From: Eucommia ulmoides
Lineage: Eukaryota > Streptophyta > Magnoliopsida > Garryales > Eucommiaceae
Assembly: GCA_016647705.1 (NCBI GenBank)
Contig: CM028325.1
Coordinates: 25,709,474 to 25,773,473 of the forward strand
Direction: 5' to 3'
DNA length: 64,000 nucleotides
Shown here piece by piece: positions 1 through 9,385 of the stretch. Both the position numbers and the translations under genes were made by a program. Below the pieces are notes generated by a model that saw nothing but the letters and a program-made list of their open reading frames with translations, did no database searches and was not told the origin of the DNA. Within the stretch, counting starts at the first letter, position 1, and each line of letters opens with the position of its first letter.

Positions 1-366
1 GGTGGCGGTGGAATTTACGAACCTAGATTGTCAAATGGGTCGAACACCGTAAACGTGAGTAAATCGAAATCGAACACGTATTTGTAAACACGTTAATCCC
101 TAGGAAATTATTTACCCTAAAACATATTAGTATATTAATGTAGTTAATTTAGGTTATATTAGTATAAGTTTAATTAATTAAATACATTTGTTTTTCGCCT
201 AAATCAAGTTAGGTCACGACAAACACAGTATTTGATAGTAACGACCCCAATCTCTGTGGATACGATAACCCGATCTTTTATGATCACACTATATTAAAAC
301 TTTGGCCTCGTACACTTGCGAGAAGTCATATACGCCGAAGATATAAAATCCTCCGCGCGTCCAACA
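1..366 (+). mobile_element. 3' end of an LTR of the element-B family, cut by the window edge
   Basis: This stretch matches the last ~365 bp of both LTRs of element B (about 23286-23650 and 27092-27453) almost base for base. Shared parts include the run GTGGCGGTGGAATTTACG, the block around GTCAAATGGGT, and the U5 block reading CTCTGTGGATACGATAACCC. It ends near 366 at CCAACA. What follows (AGCTTTGTCC) is not a primer-binding site, so this is a 3' LTR or a solo LTR rather than a 5' LTR. The rest lies left of the window, so neither its length nor its target duplication can be read. Confidence 0.8.
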
Positions 367-399
367 AGCTTTGTCCATCACAATTTGGTCCCAACTGTA

Positions 400-1340
400 T
401 TCAGGCCTTCGTGGCTTCAATCATTATCTAGAAGGCCGAGGGACTGGAGCTGTCCTTGGACCTGTTTAATTATTTTTTCTTTCCCAAATCCATGCCCTTC
501 GGGAAGGGTTGGTTCTATGTCGCATTAAGGAGATAGTTTTTCTCGGGCATTGAGTCATCGGTAAATAATTGGAAGCCCCAATACTTTTTCCTGGGAGGAA
601 CCGACTGGGAGTTTGGTTCCAATGAGGAAGGAATCAACCCCATTCTGAGGGTTAGCCGAAAGAGAGTTCGACCCATTGGATCGATTAAACAACAAAGGAG
701 AATCATGTGGGAGACCGAGTTCAGGAACATCGAAGAGCTGCTAAAGTCGACACTATATTGTTACCACTTTTACCATACCCCAAGCTTACCGATACTGAAG
801 ATTGATCAAAATACTGAGAACGATAAGGTTTTCGTTTCCTGAGAGTTGTTGATTTCTTGAATTTCCTATTGTTTTCTTACTTTTTACTCATCCAGCTCTT
901 CCTGCTTTCTTGGCAGAGATGGATAAGGTGGCATTGACGCGATTGCTCAAAGAGAGGGCAGCCAAAGCCACTGCGGAGAAGAGATAAGCCTCCCAGCCTT
1001 AGGTGGAGGTTTCTAAGGGGGGAACTACCAAGGAGGGAGAAGAGATTTCCACAATAATCTCTGTAGGTGAGGCCCCCGTCGGGGTGGAGGATGCACCAAG
1101 GAGGATAATGAGGAGAGAGAAACAACGGAGAGATGCCAATGTTATGGTTGAGAAGGAGACATCGTCACGATCTGGGTAAGCCCCTACGTCTTTTTTCGAG
1201 AAGGGCAGTATTGGGGCGAGCTAAGAGAGAGGAAAGAGGAAGGTGGAAAGAACAGGGGCTGAGGGATCAAAAAAGGCCAGAGTTGATGGGACTTTTTAAT
1301 TCTTTACAAGCTTCAAAAAGCAAAAAACTTTACAAGTTCA
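400..1340 (+). pseudogene. Antisense additional ORF of gypsy 1 (gypsy-type transposon domain-like)
   Basis: This region lies downstream of pol but is coded on the opposite strand. The plus strand reads NWKPQYFFLGGTDWEF around 570-615, resembling the conserved core of the plant 'putative gypsy type transposon' family (PF04195) found in antisense ORFs of Tat elements. After a pyrimidine-rich stretch ending in TTGGCAG (910-916) reading resumes as MDKVALTRLLKERAAK (919 on), then a charged Lys/Glu/Arg-rich tail. Stops and frameshifts break it. The layout suggests a short intron at about 826-916. Function is unknown. It is cut at the left by the LTR at 1-366. Confidence 0.5.
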
Positions 1341-1424
1341 CTGGAGTTTCTTATCCGAGGTAGTAGTGTTTCAGATGTTTTGCATTCCAAGGGTGCCTTA
1401 AGGGGATACATTTTACTGTTTCTA

Positions 1425-2411
1425 ATTTATAAGTGTCGAGAGACGGGTAATATGAGTGACACAATATGGTCCTTTCCATGATGGGTCAAGCTCGCTTATG
1501 GTTGAATCTTTGGTGGCCAGGGTTACTTTTCGGAGGATGAGGTCTCTAACGTCGAATGATCTAGGATGGACTCTTCTATTGTAATACCTAGCCGCCGTTT
1601 GTTGATAGGCTGCTTGCCAAACACGGGCACATTGTCTCATTTGTTTCTAGAAGATCAAGGTTAAGGGCCAATGAGGCATCATTTTCATTTGGCCAGAAGA
1701 TTATTACTATTTGAGGAGAGGGTATACTAAGCTCGACATGGATCTCTGCCTCTGATCCGAAAGTCATCGTGAAAGGAGTTTTCCTTGTAGGGGTCTTTTC
1801 TATAGTGTGATATGCCCACACGAAATCTTTGATTTTTTTCTTCCGTGCAAGTGGCTTAGCTTCCACCCACTTTGTGAAATAGTTGATTGGGATAACGAGG
1901 AATCCTCGATGCCCCACTGGGAAAATGGCCAAGGCCTCTTCATGGGGACGTGAATAGTTTGAGGTAGTTGGGGATAAAAGGCAAATCTTTGATATTTATC
2001 ACATTTTTTGATGAATTCCATGGAGTCCTTGTGCATATCTGGCCAGAAGTATCTATGTCTAATAAGCTTGTGAACCAAAGACCTTCCGCCCAAGTGGTTG
2101 TCACACATCCCTTTGTGGATCTCCCTCATCACGTAGTTAGACTCTTCCAGTCACAAGCAACGAGAGTATAGGCCCGAGAAAGATCGTCGATAAAGCACCC
2201 CATCAATGATGGTGTACCTAGATGCCCTATACCGCATTCGCCTAGCCTCTACTCGGTTAGAGGGGAGTGCTCCATTTTGGAGGTATTTTATTATCGGATC
2301 TATCCAATTCGGTATGTCAGAGAGAGCATATATGGTGGATACTTGGTCAGAAATTGAAGTGCTTGGCTCCTCCAAGTACTCGACGAGAATGCTCTTTAAG
2401 GTGAATTCCAC
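1425..2411 (-). pseudogene. Integrase of gypsy 1, catalytic core deleted
   Basis: The N-terminal zinc-binding region is recognisable (HKGMCDNHLGGR, then RHRYFWPDM and FIKKCDKYQ, about 2000-2130), but the last Cys of the HHCC set is Tyr. The start of the core (YFTKWVEAKPLA, about 1840-1880) jumps near 1825 straight to FVWAYHT, which normally lies just after the catalytic Glu. Roughly 90-100 residues holding the second Asp and the Glu are therefore missing. The C-terminal part (ARYYNRRVHPRSF, then PSWKGPYCVTHI) is kept. Several frames are needed to read it. No integration activity is possible. Confidence 0.8.
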
Positions 2412-2456
2412 GGCGAAGTCCAGGTTAGCTAAAGCGTTGGCGTATCGATTATCTTC

Positions 2457-2880
2457 TCAGGAGATTTGGCGTACTTGGATACTTTCAAAATTTTCCGTAA
2501 GTGTCTTTTCCCTCTCAAGATAAGTTGTCATACTTGGATCTTTAGCCGTGTATTCACCATTTACTTGGTTTACAACAAGTTGTGAATCACAAGAGACTTG
2601 TAGATTTTTTACGTTAAATTCTCTCACCAACCTTAGGCCAGCGAGAAGGGCTTCGTATTCTGCTTTAATATTGGTGGCTCTAAACTTCAATCGGAGTCCG
2701 TATTCAATTTCTTCTCAATCCGGGGCTACCAAGACCATTTCGGCCCCACATCTCCCCACATTTGAGGAATTATCCGTAAGAAGCAACCATTGGTCTAGAC
2801 CGAGATCATCACTTGTTTCAAGATGGGAAGGTGCCTCTTTCAGGATCGGCTCCTTTACCGGGCTGAGATGAGCCTCTTGC
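2457..2880 (-). pseudogene. Second RNase H (Tat-type additional domain) of gypsy 1
   Basis: The domain reads from the minus strand as DQWLLLTDNSSNVGRCGAEM, a stop at about 2715, then FRATNIKAEYEALLAGLRL and VSCDSQLVVNQVNGEYTAK. These correspond to the Asp, Glu and Asp catalytic positions of a plant-type RNase H that would degrade the RNA strand of the replication hybrid. The fourth acidic position appears as Asn (RYANALANL). It follows the RT-linked RNase H, giving the dual arrangement seen in Tat elements. A linker region continues toward integrase (2151-2411). Confidence 0.75.
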
Positions 2881-2899
2881 CGGGAAAGACAATGGTCAT

Positions 2900-4140
2900 C
2901 TGGGTTGCGTTCTTTCGAGAAGGTTATCTCAGCAATAAAGTTGGCTAGGACATGACCTTTGATGGTTGTCCTACGCTGGTAATCAATGTGGAATTGGCTA
3001 AGCTCAAGGCTGTACTTCATGAGCCGACTAGAAATATCAGGTGAGTAGAGGACTTTCCGTAAGGATTGATCAGTAAGGACGATGATTACATGAGTCTGAA
3101 AATATTGCCTCAATTTTCTTGATGTGATGAGAAAAGCTTAAGCCAACTTCTCGAATCGTTGATATCTCGTCTTGGCATCAGTTAACACTCGACTTGCATA
3201 GTATACGGGTATTTGAATCCTGTTTTCTTCTCGGATCAAGGCCACACTGTCTGCAGTATTTGAGGCAGCGATGTACATGAATAATTTTTCTCCATCCTTG
3301 GGGGTACTTAGCAGAGGCGCCGATAAGAGATATGTTTTAAGCTCTTGGAAGATGGCCTTATACTCCGCTATCCACTCAAATTCCTTATTGTCCTGTAAAA
3401 CTTTAAATATGGAAGACATGTTTCGAAGATCGTGGAATGAAACAGTTCAAGGCAGGCCAACTTTCCCATAAGCATTTGAATTTCTTTTTTTGTCCGTGGA
3501 GAGGCCATTCCTAGAATGGCACTGATTTGATCTGGATTGGCATCAATGTCTTTCTGGGACATCATGTAGACTAGAAACTTTCTTGCTAAAACCCCAAAGA
3601 TATACTTGGTGGGATTCAGCTTCATGCGATAAGTTTGCAGCTTGTTGAAACAATTTTCTGATGTGATCATATGCCTTGGTGCTCTTTACGAGCATATCAT
3701 CAATGTAAATTTCCATTGTTAAGCCAATCTCTTCTTTGAATATCTTGTTCATGTGCCTTTGATATGTAGCCCCGGCGTTGTGAAGGCCGAATGGCATAAC
3801 CTTATAATAGTAGGTGCCTTTGTTCATGATGAACGAGGTCTTTTCCTGGTCGGGAAAAAACATAGGGATTTGATTGTACTTAGCGTAAGCATCCAGGAAA
3901 CGCAAGAGTTTGTGACTCACCGTAGCATCTATAACCAAGTCTATTCTCGACAAATGGAAGAAATATTTGGGGCACGCCTTATTGAGGTCTTTGAATTCCA
4001 TGCAAAGATGCCATTTGTTCCCAGCCTTTGGTGTAAGGACGACATTGGAGAGCCAATCGAGAAATTCCACCTCTTCCACCGCAACAGATTTCACTAACTT
4101 ATCCATTTCTTACTCAATGAGCTTTTGACGCTCCGGGTGG
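2900..4140 (-). pseudogene. Reverse transcriptase and RT-linked RNase H of gypsy 1
   Basis: The RT fingers and palm read from 4106 leftward: EFLDWLSNVVLTPK, RIDLVIDAT, FLDAYAKYNQIPM, KVMPFGLHNAGATYQRHM, then the catalytic YIDDMLVKS, which is intact. The thumb continues in another frame (3670-3368: QTYRMKLNPTKYIFGV, SAILGMASPRTKKEIQMLMG). The RNase H follows in two pieces (3419-3138 with YYASRVLTDAKTRYQ, and 3113-2900 with HIDYQRR). The domain converts element RNA into DNA. At least two frameshifts and a stop separate the pieces. Confidence 0.85.
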
Positions 4141-4276
4141 AATTTCCTTCTTTTTTGCCTCACAGGGGGATGGTGAGGGTCAGCATGGAGATGATGTATG
4201 GTGACACTCAGATCAATCCCAGGAAGCTCCTTGAGGGACCAGGCGAATACATCATAATTTTTCCTAAGGAGATCGA

Positions 4277-5006
4277 TTAATTCTTCTTATTGGGCCGTGT
4301 TGAGCTTAGAGCCAATTTGGACAATTCTTCCCTCAATGATGGGTGAATAGGTATTTCTATCAGGTCTTCATGGGATCGTGGATAAGGTTCCTCTTCCCGG
4401 GGATTGTCGATAGGGGCGGTTCCAGGATCAGACAGGGCCAAGAGCTCAACCTCGCCATTCTCGGTCCCAACCATTAACTACTATTTCTTCTTCTTAAGTG
4501 TCTTTTTGACATAAGATCTGGCAGTATCTTGATCTCCCATCACTTCTCCCACCTCTTGTTTTGTGGAGAATTTCATTGATTGATGGTAGGGAGAGGATAC
4601 GGCCTTTAACGCCGCCAAAGTAGGTCGCCCAATGATTGCATTGTAAGGAGAAGGTCAGGCCACGATGATGAATTTGACCCAAATCGTGGCTGAGGTGGGC
4701 GTAGCGCTAACTGTAAAGGAAGAAAGACCTAGCCAATGAAGTTTACCACATCCTCTCCCAATCTGACAAGGGGGAAGTTGTGGGTCTTACGAAACTTGAA
4801 CTCACATTTATTTTGTCGAAAGCCTATTTAAAGATGATATCCATGGAGCTTCCTTTGTCAATTAGGATTTGCCCCACTTTGTAGTGGTTGATTAGGGACA
4901 AAATTACCAAGGCATCATCATGATGGGTTTGAATCCCTTGAAGGTCAACTTCACTGAAGGAGATGACGTTGTGTGAGGCAACATTAATTGTGATGACCTC
5001 GTACAC
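4277..5006 (-). pseudogene. Protease of gypsy 1, active site altered
   Basis: The minus strand reads ISFSEVDLQGIQTHHDDALV, then ILIDKGSSMDIIF, where the pepsin-like motif should be Asp-Thr-Gly; Thr is replaced by Lys. Downstream pieces (WATYFGG and GDQDTARSY in different frames, 4494-4682) are the tail seen in Tat elements, followed by an acidic linker (4277-4474) before RT. Its role would have been to cut the gag-pol polyprotein. Stops and frame changes show it is dead. Confidence 0.75.
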
Positions 5007-5089
5007 GTCCTCTTTAGCTTTTCTATTCGCTTCACCCTCATGCTTCTTTTGGGAAAATGTGGTCTCTTATACGAGGCCGAGGCCACCAT

Positions 5090-6961
5090 CTATTACATTT
5101 ATTTTACCGTCTATACAGATCTCATCATCAAATTCTTCAGCTTTTTTTCTCAGCGGGGGTTGTCCACGATTTTTCCTCCTCAGCTGACCCCTACGCTCAT
5201 CTCAGCGATTGTTCTCTTCAGAGCCTGCGTTCTTTTTGTGGATATAATAACCAAGGTACCCTTTTTTTATTAGGGCCTCGATATCTTCTCGGATTAGGAA
5301 GAATTCGTCCATTGAGTGACCCTAGTCATGGTGGAACTCACAGTATTTAGAACGGATTTCCCCATGGGTTTTCTTTTCAGGGGAGGAGTTGGCGGGAAGA
5401 ATCATCTTCTAGCATTTTCTGCAAAAATTGTTGCTATGGATGTGGTTAGGGGTGTCATTCCTGGAATAATCCCTGGGGGTGGATGATGTCTCCAATCCCC
5501 AGGAAAAGGTCCTAACTGCCCCTAAGCTTGTAACCTTCGCGATCCCAACGCTTTGCTTGACCATTTCTCCGCTCGTCCCTTTCTCTTCTGAGTTCTTTCT
5601 CGTTCTCACTTCACGGCATCTCTATGGTCGGCTTCATAAAAGCTAGTACCATGAGCCAAGGAAACAACTAGGTTCAGCAAGGGCCAGGAGCACAGGTCAT
5701 AAGATAGTTTTCGATGCCTCAGCCCATCAATGAATGTGTTTAGAGCCACAACATCTAAAATGCCACCACAGCTAAGAATTTTCCTGTGGAATCCGATAAC
5801 GAAATCACCTAAGGTTTCTGTTATTTCCTGCTAGAGGGCGAGAAAATAGGTCGCCATTTTGGGCCTTTTTCGGGAACAGTCGATCCAGGCCAAGAAAAGA
5901 TGTTCCAATTTAGTGAATGATGAGACCGAGGCTAGATCTAATTCTTGAAACCAAGTATTGGCCATTTCGGTGAGAATAAGAGGAAAAGACTTATACCTTA
6001 CTGCCATAGAGGTTATATGCATATCCATGAATACAACAACAACGAAGAGGTGATCAATGGGGTCAGTAGTTCCATCATAGGGGGTTATTTGAAGACTAGG
6101 AAACCTGTACGGGACCACCTTAATCACTATATCATCAACAAAAGTAGACCTTATACCTGAAGGGAGTCCAACAGCCCCCCCAAGGCCCTGTATCTACATA
6201 AGCGTTGCCTCTATCTCGGCGATGCATCTTTCTAACGCAACTTCTCCCCTGGGCAGTACTGCAACATGGTTGGAAGTCGCTCTTAACACCTACCTTTTAG
6301 CAGGAGGAGAGTGGGAGTCAACCTCTCAATCATGGTGAACTCTGCGATCGACATGGGTGATGTTGCTAAAAGTTCTTCCCAGCTGGTGATCACAACAATC
6401 CTCTGTTCGACGAGCCTGTGAGTGCAAAGATGCAGAATCAAAAGAGGCTAGTGGGGCCAGATTTCATTCCCTTACTAGTCAATCACACGGACGAGGTTGT
6501 TCTCTCGATACGTACCTTTCAGAGTGGATGAAATGGTTCGATCTTTGGTGATTATCCTCACCCCCTGCATGCCTGAGAACTGGTCCCCATTGATCTGGAG
6601 CTGGTGGTAGGTGTAGTTCCTCTTCCCTAACATTCTAGAGAATTGGTCACTGCTGATCCAGGGCCGGTGATAGGCGAGAGAGAATGGTTTCGAGATAATA
6701 TTGAAAGTGGAATAACTGACGTTCGAAGTTATCAATCCGCACCGTGTTTGCAACTTCGATAGCTGGTCCAACATGGGCTTCTACAGGCAGAGCCGACGGG
6801 CCTGCCTGGTTGATTGGGAGTGCATTCCTTTTTTCTTCCGGAATGGGAACAACAGTCCCTGCATCCAGCCTGGGGACTTTTAACATTTTCCTAGTTGGGT
6901 TGCTATCCACCGTGTTATTCGGGTCTTTTGGTCGTAAAGACTGACCAGACCTTGTAATCAT
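5090..6961 (-). pseudogene. gag of gypsy 1
   Basis: The start is MITRSGQSLRPKDPN at 6961, a typical opening of Tat-group gag, running open to about 6647. The capsid-like core (6127-5831) contains TPYDGTTDPIDHL, TWFQELDLASVSSF and LEHLFLAW. A Cys/His segment near 5290-5340 reads KYCEFHHD, a stop, GHSMDEFF, then IEALIKKGYLG; the final Cys has become Phe. Gag would coat the RNA in cytoplasmic particles. At least four breaks interrupt the frame between core and protease. Confidence 0.75.
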
Positions 6962-7014
6962 CTAACACCTAGCCGAGATGGGAGCATATGGTTGAAGGAA
7001 GGATTTTAGTAAAA

Positions 7015-7035
7015 CTTCTCACAGACGGCGCCAAA
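7015..7035 (-). other. Primer-binding site of gypsy 1
   Basis: On the minus strand the bases directly after the LTR read TTTGGCGCCGTCTGTGAGAA, the standard primer-binding segment of Tat-like plant gypsy elements. The element-2 equivalent at 11863 has the same form. Only one base separates it from the LTR end at 7037. Confidence 0.85.
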
Positions 7036-7435
7036 CTGTTGATGTCGAATTTTGGATAACCTCAATAGTATGGTTCGGTCAGCATTGGTGGGGACGGAGA
7101 GGTCTGCAATGAAGATCTTCAATCCGTGGAACTTTTTATCAGTGGAGAGGTCCTTGGACAAGAAGGGACGGGCTTGCATTGGAAATGTCCCAAAAGCTTT
7201 CTACTCCAGGAAGAAGATAATTAGAACACCTTGTGACTCGTGGAAAAGTGAATCGGAGCTTGAAATGAAGCAAATCCAAGATGGAGAGCACTTGGAAACT
7301 TGCATAAAGGACTTTCCGGGATGGTCCTGGCGTATCCTTTCCGGTGTGAATCAGCGTACGGGGGAAAAATTTATATAGAAGCTACTGAGAAGAGGGAGCA
7401 AAATTCATCTACCTTTGGGCAATAGTATGCCCTCC

Positions 7436-7443
7436 TATATATA
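7436..7443 (-). promoter_or_regulatory. TATA box of gypsy 1 LTR
   Basis: TATATATA in the context CCTATATATAGG on the minus strand, placed about 400 bp before the LTR end, as expected for the U3/R boundary. Confidence 0.6.
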
Positions 7444-7560
7444 GGCATGGAGTGGATTAGATTAAGGGCTTAAGCATTGATTAGTGTCTCCTCAATATCA
7501 TATTAATGTTTCATCTTGACATATAGCCAATAAGAGGGTACCAATGAGCCTCCTACTTTG

Positions 7561-7650
7561 GCCATATTTGGGGATATTTGTAGATATTTGGGGATATTTG
7601 GAGATATTTATAGATATTTGTAGATATTTATGGACATTTGGGGATATTTA
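7561..7650. repeat. Ten-base tandem repeat in the gypsy 1 U3
   Basis: Nine consecutive 10-base units of the form ATATTTGKRG (ATATTTGGGG, ATATTTGTAG, ATATTTATAG and variants). The period equals about one helical turn. It lies about 120-210 bp upstream of the LTR TATA box on the minus strand. Confidence 0.9.
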
Positions 7651-8097
7651 TGTGTAGTTGGGGAAATGAGTCAGCCCATAGACCGAGGAAGACACATTCT
7701 TGTTGTGCCCGAGATGGGGAATTCAATTCCTGCACTTCTTGGATAGATGGAGACGGGAAACTGGGGTTATGTTGAGCTTTCTACCCTACCCTTCTCGGAT
7801 AGCCGGAGACGAGAAGGAGGGATTTGCTTTAGGAGTTTCGTGGAGTTGATTTTCGAGATGAGCAATGCAGCTGTAGAGGCTGTCGAGATGGGAAAGAATT
7901 CCTCATCCTGATGCGACTTGCCTGCTCTTCCTGGAGAGTGTTGAGGCCTTTTTGATGGTTGGCATGGATGAAGAAGTTCCTTTGCTTGGTGCAATCTTCA
8001 CACTTAATCCTCGGTATGACTTGATCTTTGTGGGGAGTTGTGAGTATGTGGCGGTCTTCAATTGGTTGTGTTGGGGTGACTATGTTTACACTCATCA

Positions 8098-8300
8098 ATT
8101 ATCATTATCTATTACTATTTTTTTTTTATTATTATTATTTAGTAATTTTTTTGTTATTGTTTATTTACTATTATTGTATTATTATTATTATGTTTTTATT
8201 TATTTATTATTTTTTTCTATTTTTATTTATTTATTATTATTATCATTATTTATTACTATTTATTATTTTTTGAATGGAATTATTTATGTTTAAAAATCAA
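8098..8300. repeat. Low-complexity T/A-rich tract
   Basis: Irregular TTA/TTTA runs immediately outside the gypsy 1 LTR. Open frames across it are low-complexity artefacts. Confidence 0.8.
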
Positions 8301-8339
8301 AGATGCTTTTTTCGGATTTTATTTAACTATGAATATTGA

Positions 8340-8770
8340 TTTAGACTCCAACTAGGCTTGACCCTCTAATGGTCCCTAGTGAAGTCGCCAGTTGGCGCAA
8401 CCCGAATTTTGACTAGTAGAGAAAGTAGAGATCGGGAAGAAGAGAAAACAAGTTTGTATCCCCCATTTTAACTCCTCTAAATTCGTTAATTTTGAAAATG
8501 GTTTTTCAAGGGCTTTTCTAAGTGTTAGTTTTCAAAAACCTCTTGGGTCGGGATTTTATATTTGAAAATGAGTTGCCACCTAACATGGGTTAAATGGTGT
8601 GTTAGGTCACTGGGAGTTTTATAAACACATTTATGTTGAAATAGCTCGTGTTTGTACACTTGTAAATGTCTTGTACCAGAGAGTTTCTTCAAGTTCGGGG
8701 CTCGGTTATGCTCGCGGAAGATTTCACGCACCCCAAGACACTTGTCTATAAACGTTACCTTAGTCTAAAT
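8340..8770. repeat. Probable old LTR-retrotransposon remnant
   Basis: Contains AGTCGCCAGTTGGCGC near 8384-8400, GAGTTGCCACCTAAC near 8570, and CTCGGTTATGCTCGCGGAAG near 8700 followed by GCACCCCAAGAC. This series resembles the LTR/leader of Ogre/Tat-like plant elements as I know them. No coding part adjoins it, so the assignment is tentative. Confidence 0.35.
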
Positions 8771-9089
8771 GAATATTCACTGTTAAACAACATTCAAGTA
8801 ATTTTCTTTGACAAAATAATTCCCCTTTGTCAAATTTTCCCCTTTTTATGCATTTTTATATGTAATATAAAGGTAGTACAGGTTTAACTATCTATTATTC
8901 AACTACAAATAAAGCAAGTCGAAAAATAAAAATATTTTTGTATTTTTTGATGTAATGAAAGCAGTAAATACTACACAAATCTAAGTAGTAACATCCCAAT
9001 AGTAGTGTATAAGATATAGAAATATAATCGACCAAACCTTATAAAGGTTTCCTACATATCCCTATTTTCACATGGAATCAAGTGATGAA

Positions 9090-9385
9090 TTGAAACCCTA
9101 AACCCTAAATCGAATTCGACGAAATTGATTTTTGGATTTAATTTGAACCCTAAATCAAAATCAAAATCGATTTCATTCCCTAAATCAAAATTCGATTTCC
9201 CTAAACCCTAAATCAAAATTGTTGAAATCAAAATCGATTTCATTCCCTAAATCAAAATCGATTTCATTTCACGAAATCAACGAAATCAATTTCTAGATCT
9301 AATGAAATCGATAAAATTAAAGAAATTCATTCAGGGTTTGATGAAATCAACGAAATCGATTTCATTTGAACCCTATGAGGAAGAC
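9090..9385. repeat. Telomere-motif and AATCGATTTC-rich repeat region
   Basis: AAACCCTAAACCCTAAATC occurs at about 9093-9111 and a second telomere-like pair at about 9197-9213. Between and after them are many copies of AAATCAAAATCGATTTCATT and CGAAATCAACGAAATC, several forming GAAATCGATTTC palindromes. This is a degenerate short-unit repeat, not a true telomere array. Confidence 0.7.

Larger units (their letters stand above)
367..8097 (-). mobile_element. Gypsy 1: decayed Tat-type Ty3/gypsy retrotransposon (visible part)
   Basis: On the minus strand the order is LTR (7037-8097), primer-binding site, gag, protease, RT, RNase H, a second RNase H and integrase, with an antisense ORF downstream of pol on the plus strand. 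The protease context, the dual RNase H and the antisense ORF are hallmarks of the Tat group of plant Ty3/gypsy elements. Many stops and frameshifts, plus loss of the integrase core, make it defective. Its 3' LTR is not in the window, because the left side is occupied by an unrelated LTR (1-366). Exact lineage within Tat is an inference; the Ty3/gypsy assignment is secure. Confidence 0.85.
7037..8097 (-). mobile_element. 5' LTR of gypsy 1
   Basis: On the minus strand it begins TGATGAGTGTAAACATAGTC (from 8097) and ends ACATCAACA next to the primer site, so it has TG...CA ends. Its start and end resemble those of the gypsy 2 LTR (TGATGTGGGTAAAAATCAAC and ACACCAACA). The length is 1061 bp. A TATA box sits at 7436-7443, making 8097 to about 7415 the U3. 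A ten-base tandem repeat lies in U3. The flank right of it begins ATTAT, the expected half of a target duplication whose partner is not in the window. Confidence 0.8.

Noticed and set aside
8028..8293. Open frames rich in Tyr, Leu and Phe
   Set aside because: They translate a TTA/TTTA low-complexity tract next to the gypsy 1 LTR; no motif or start context.
9093..9111. A telomere or interstitial telomere array
   Set aside because: Only two motif repeats at each place.
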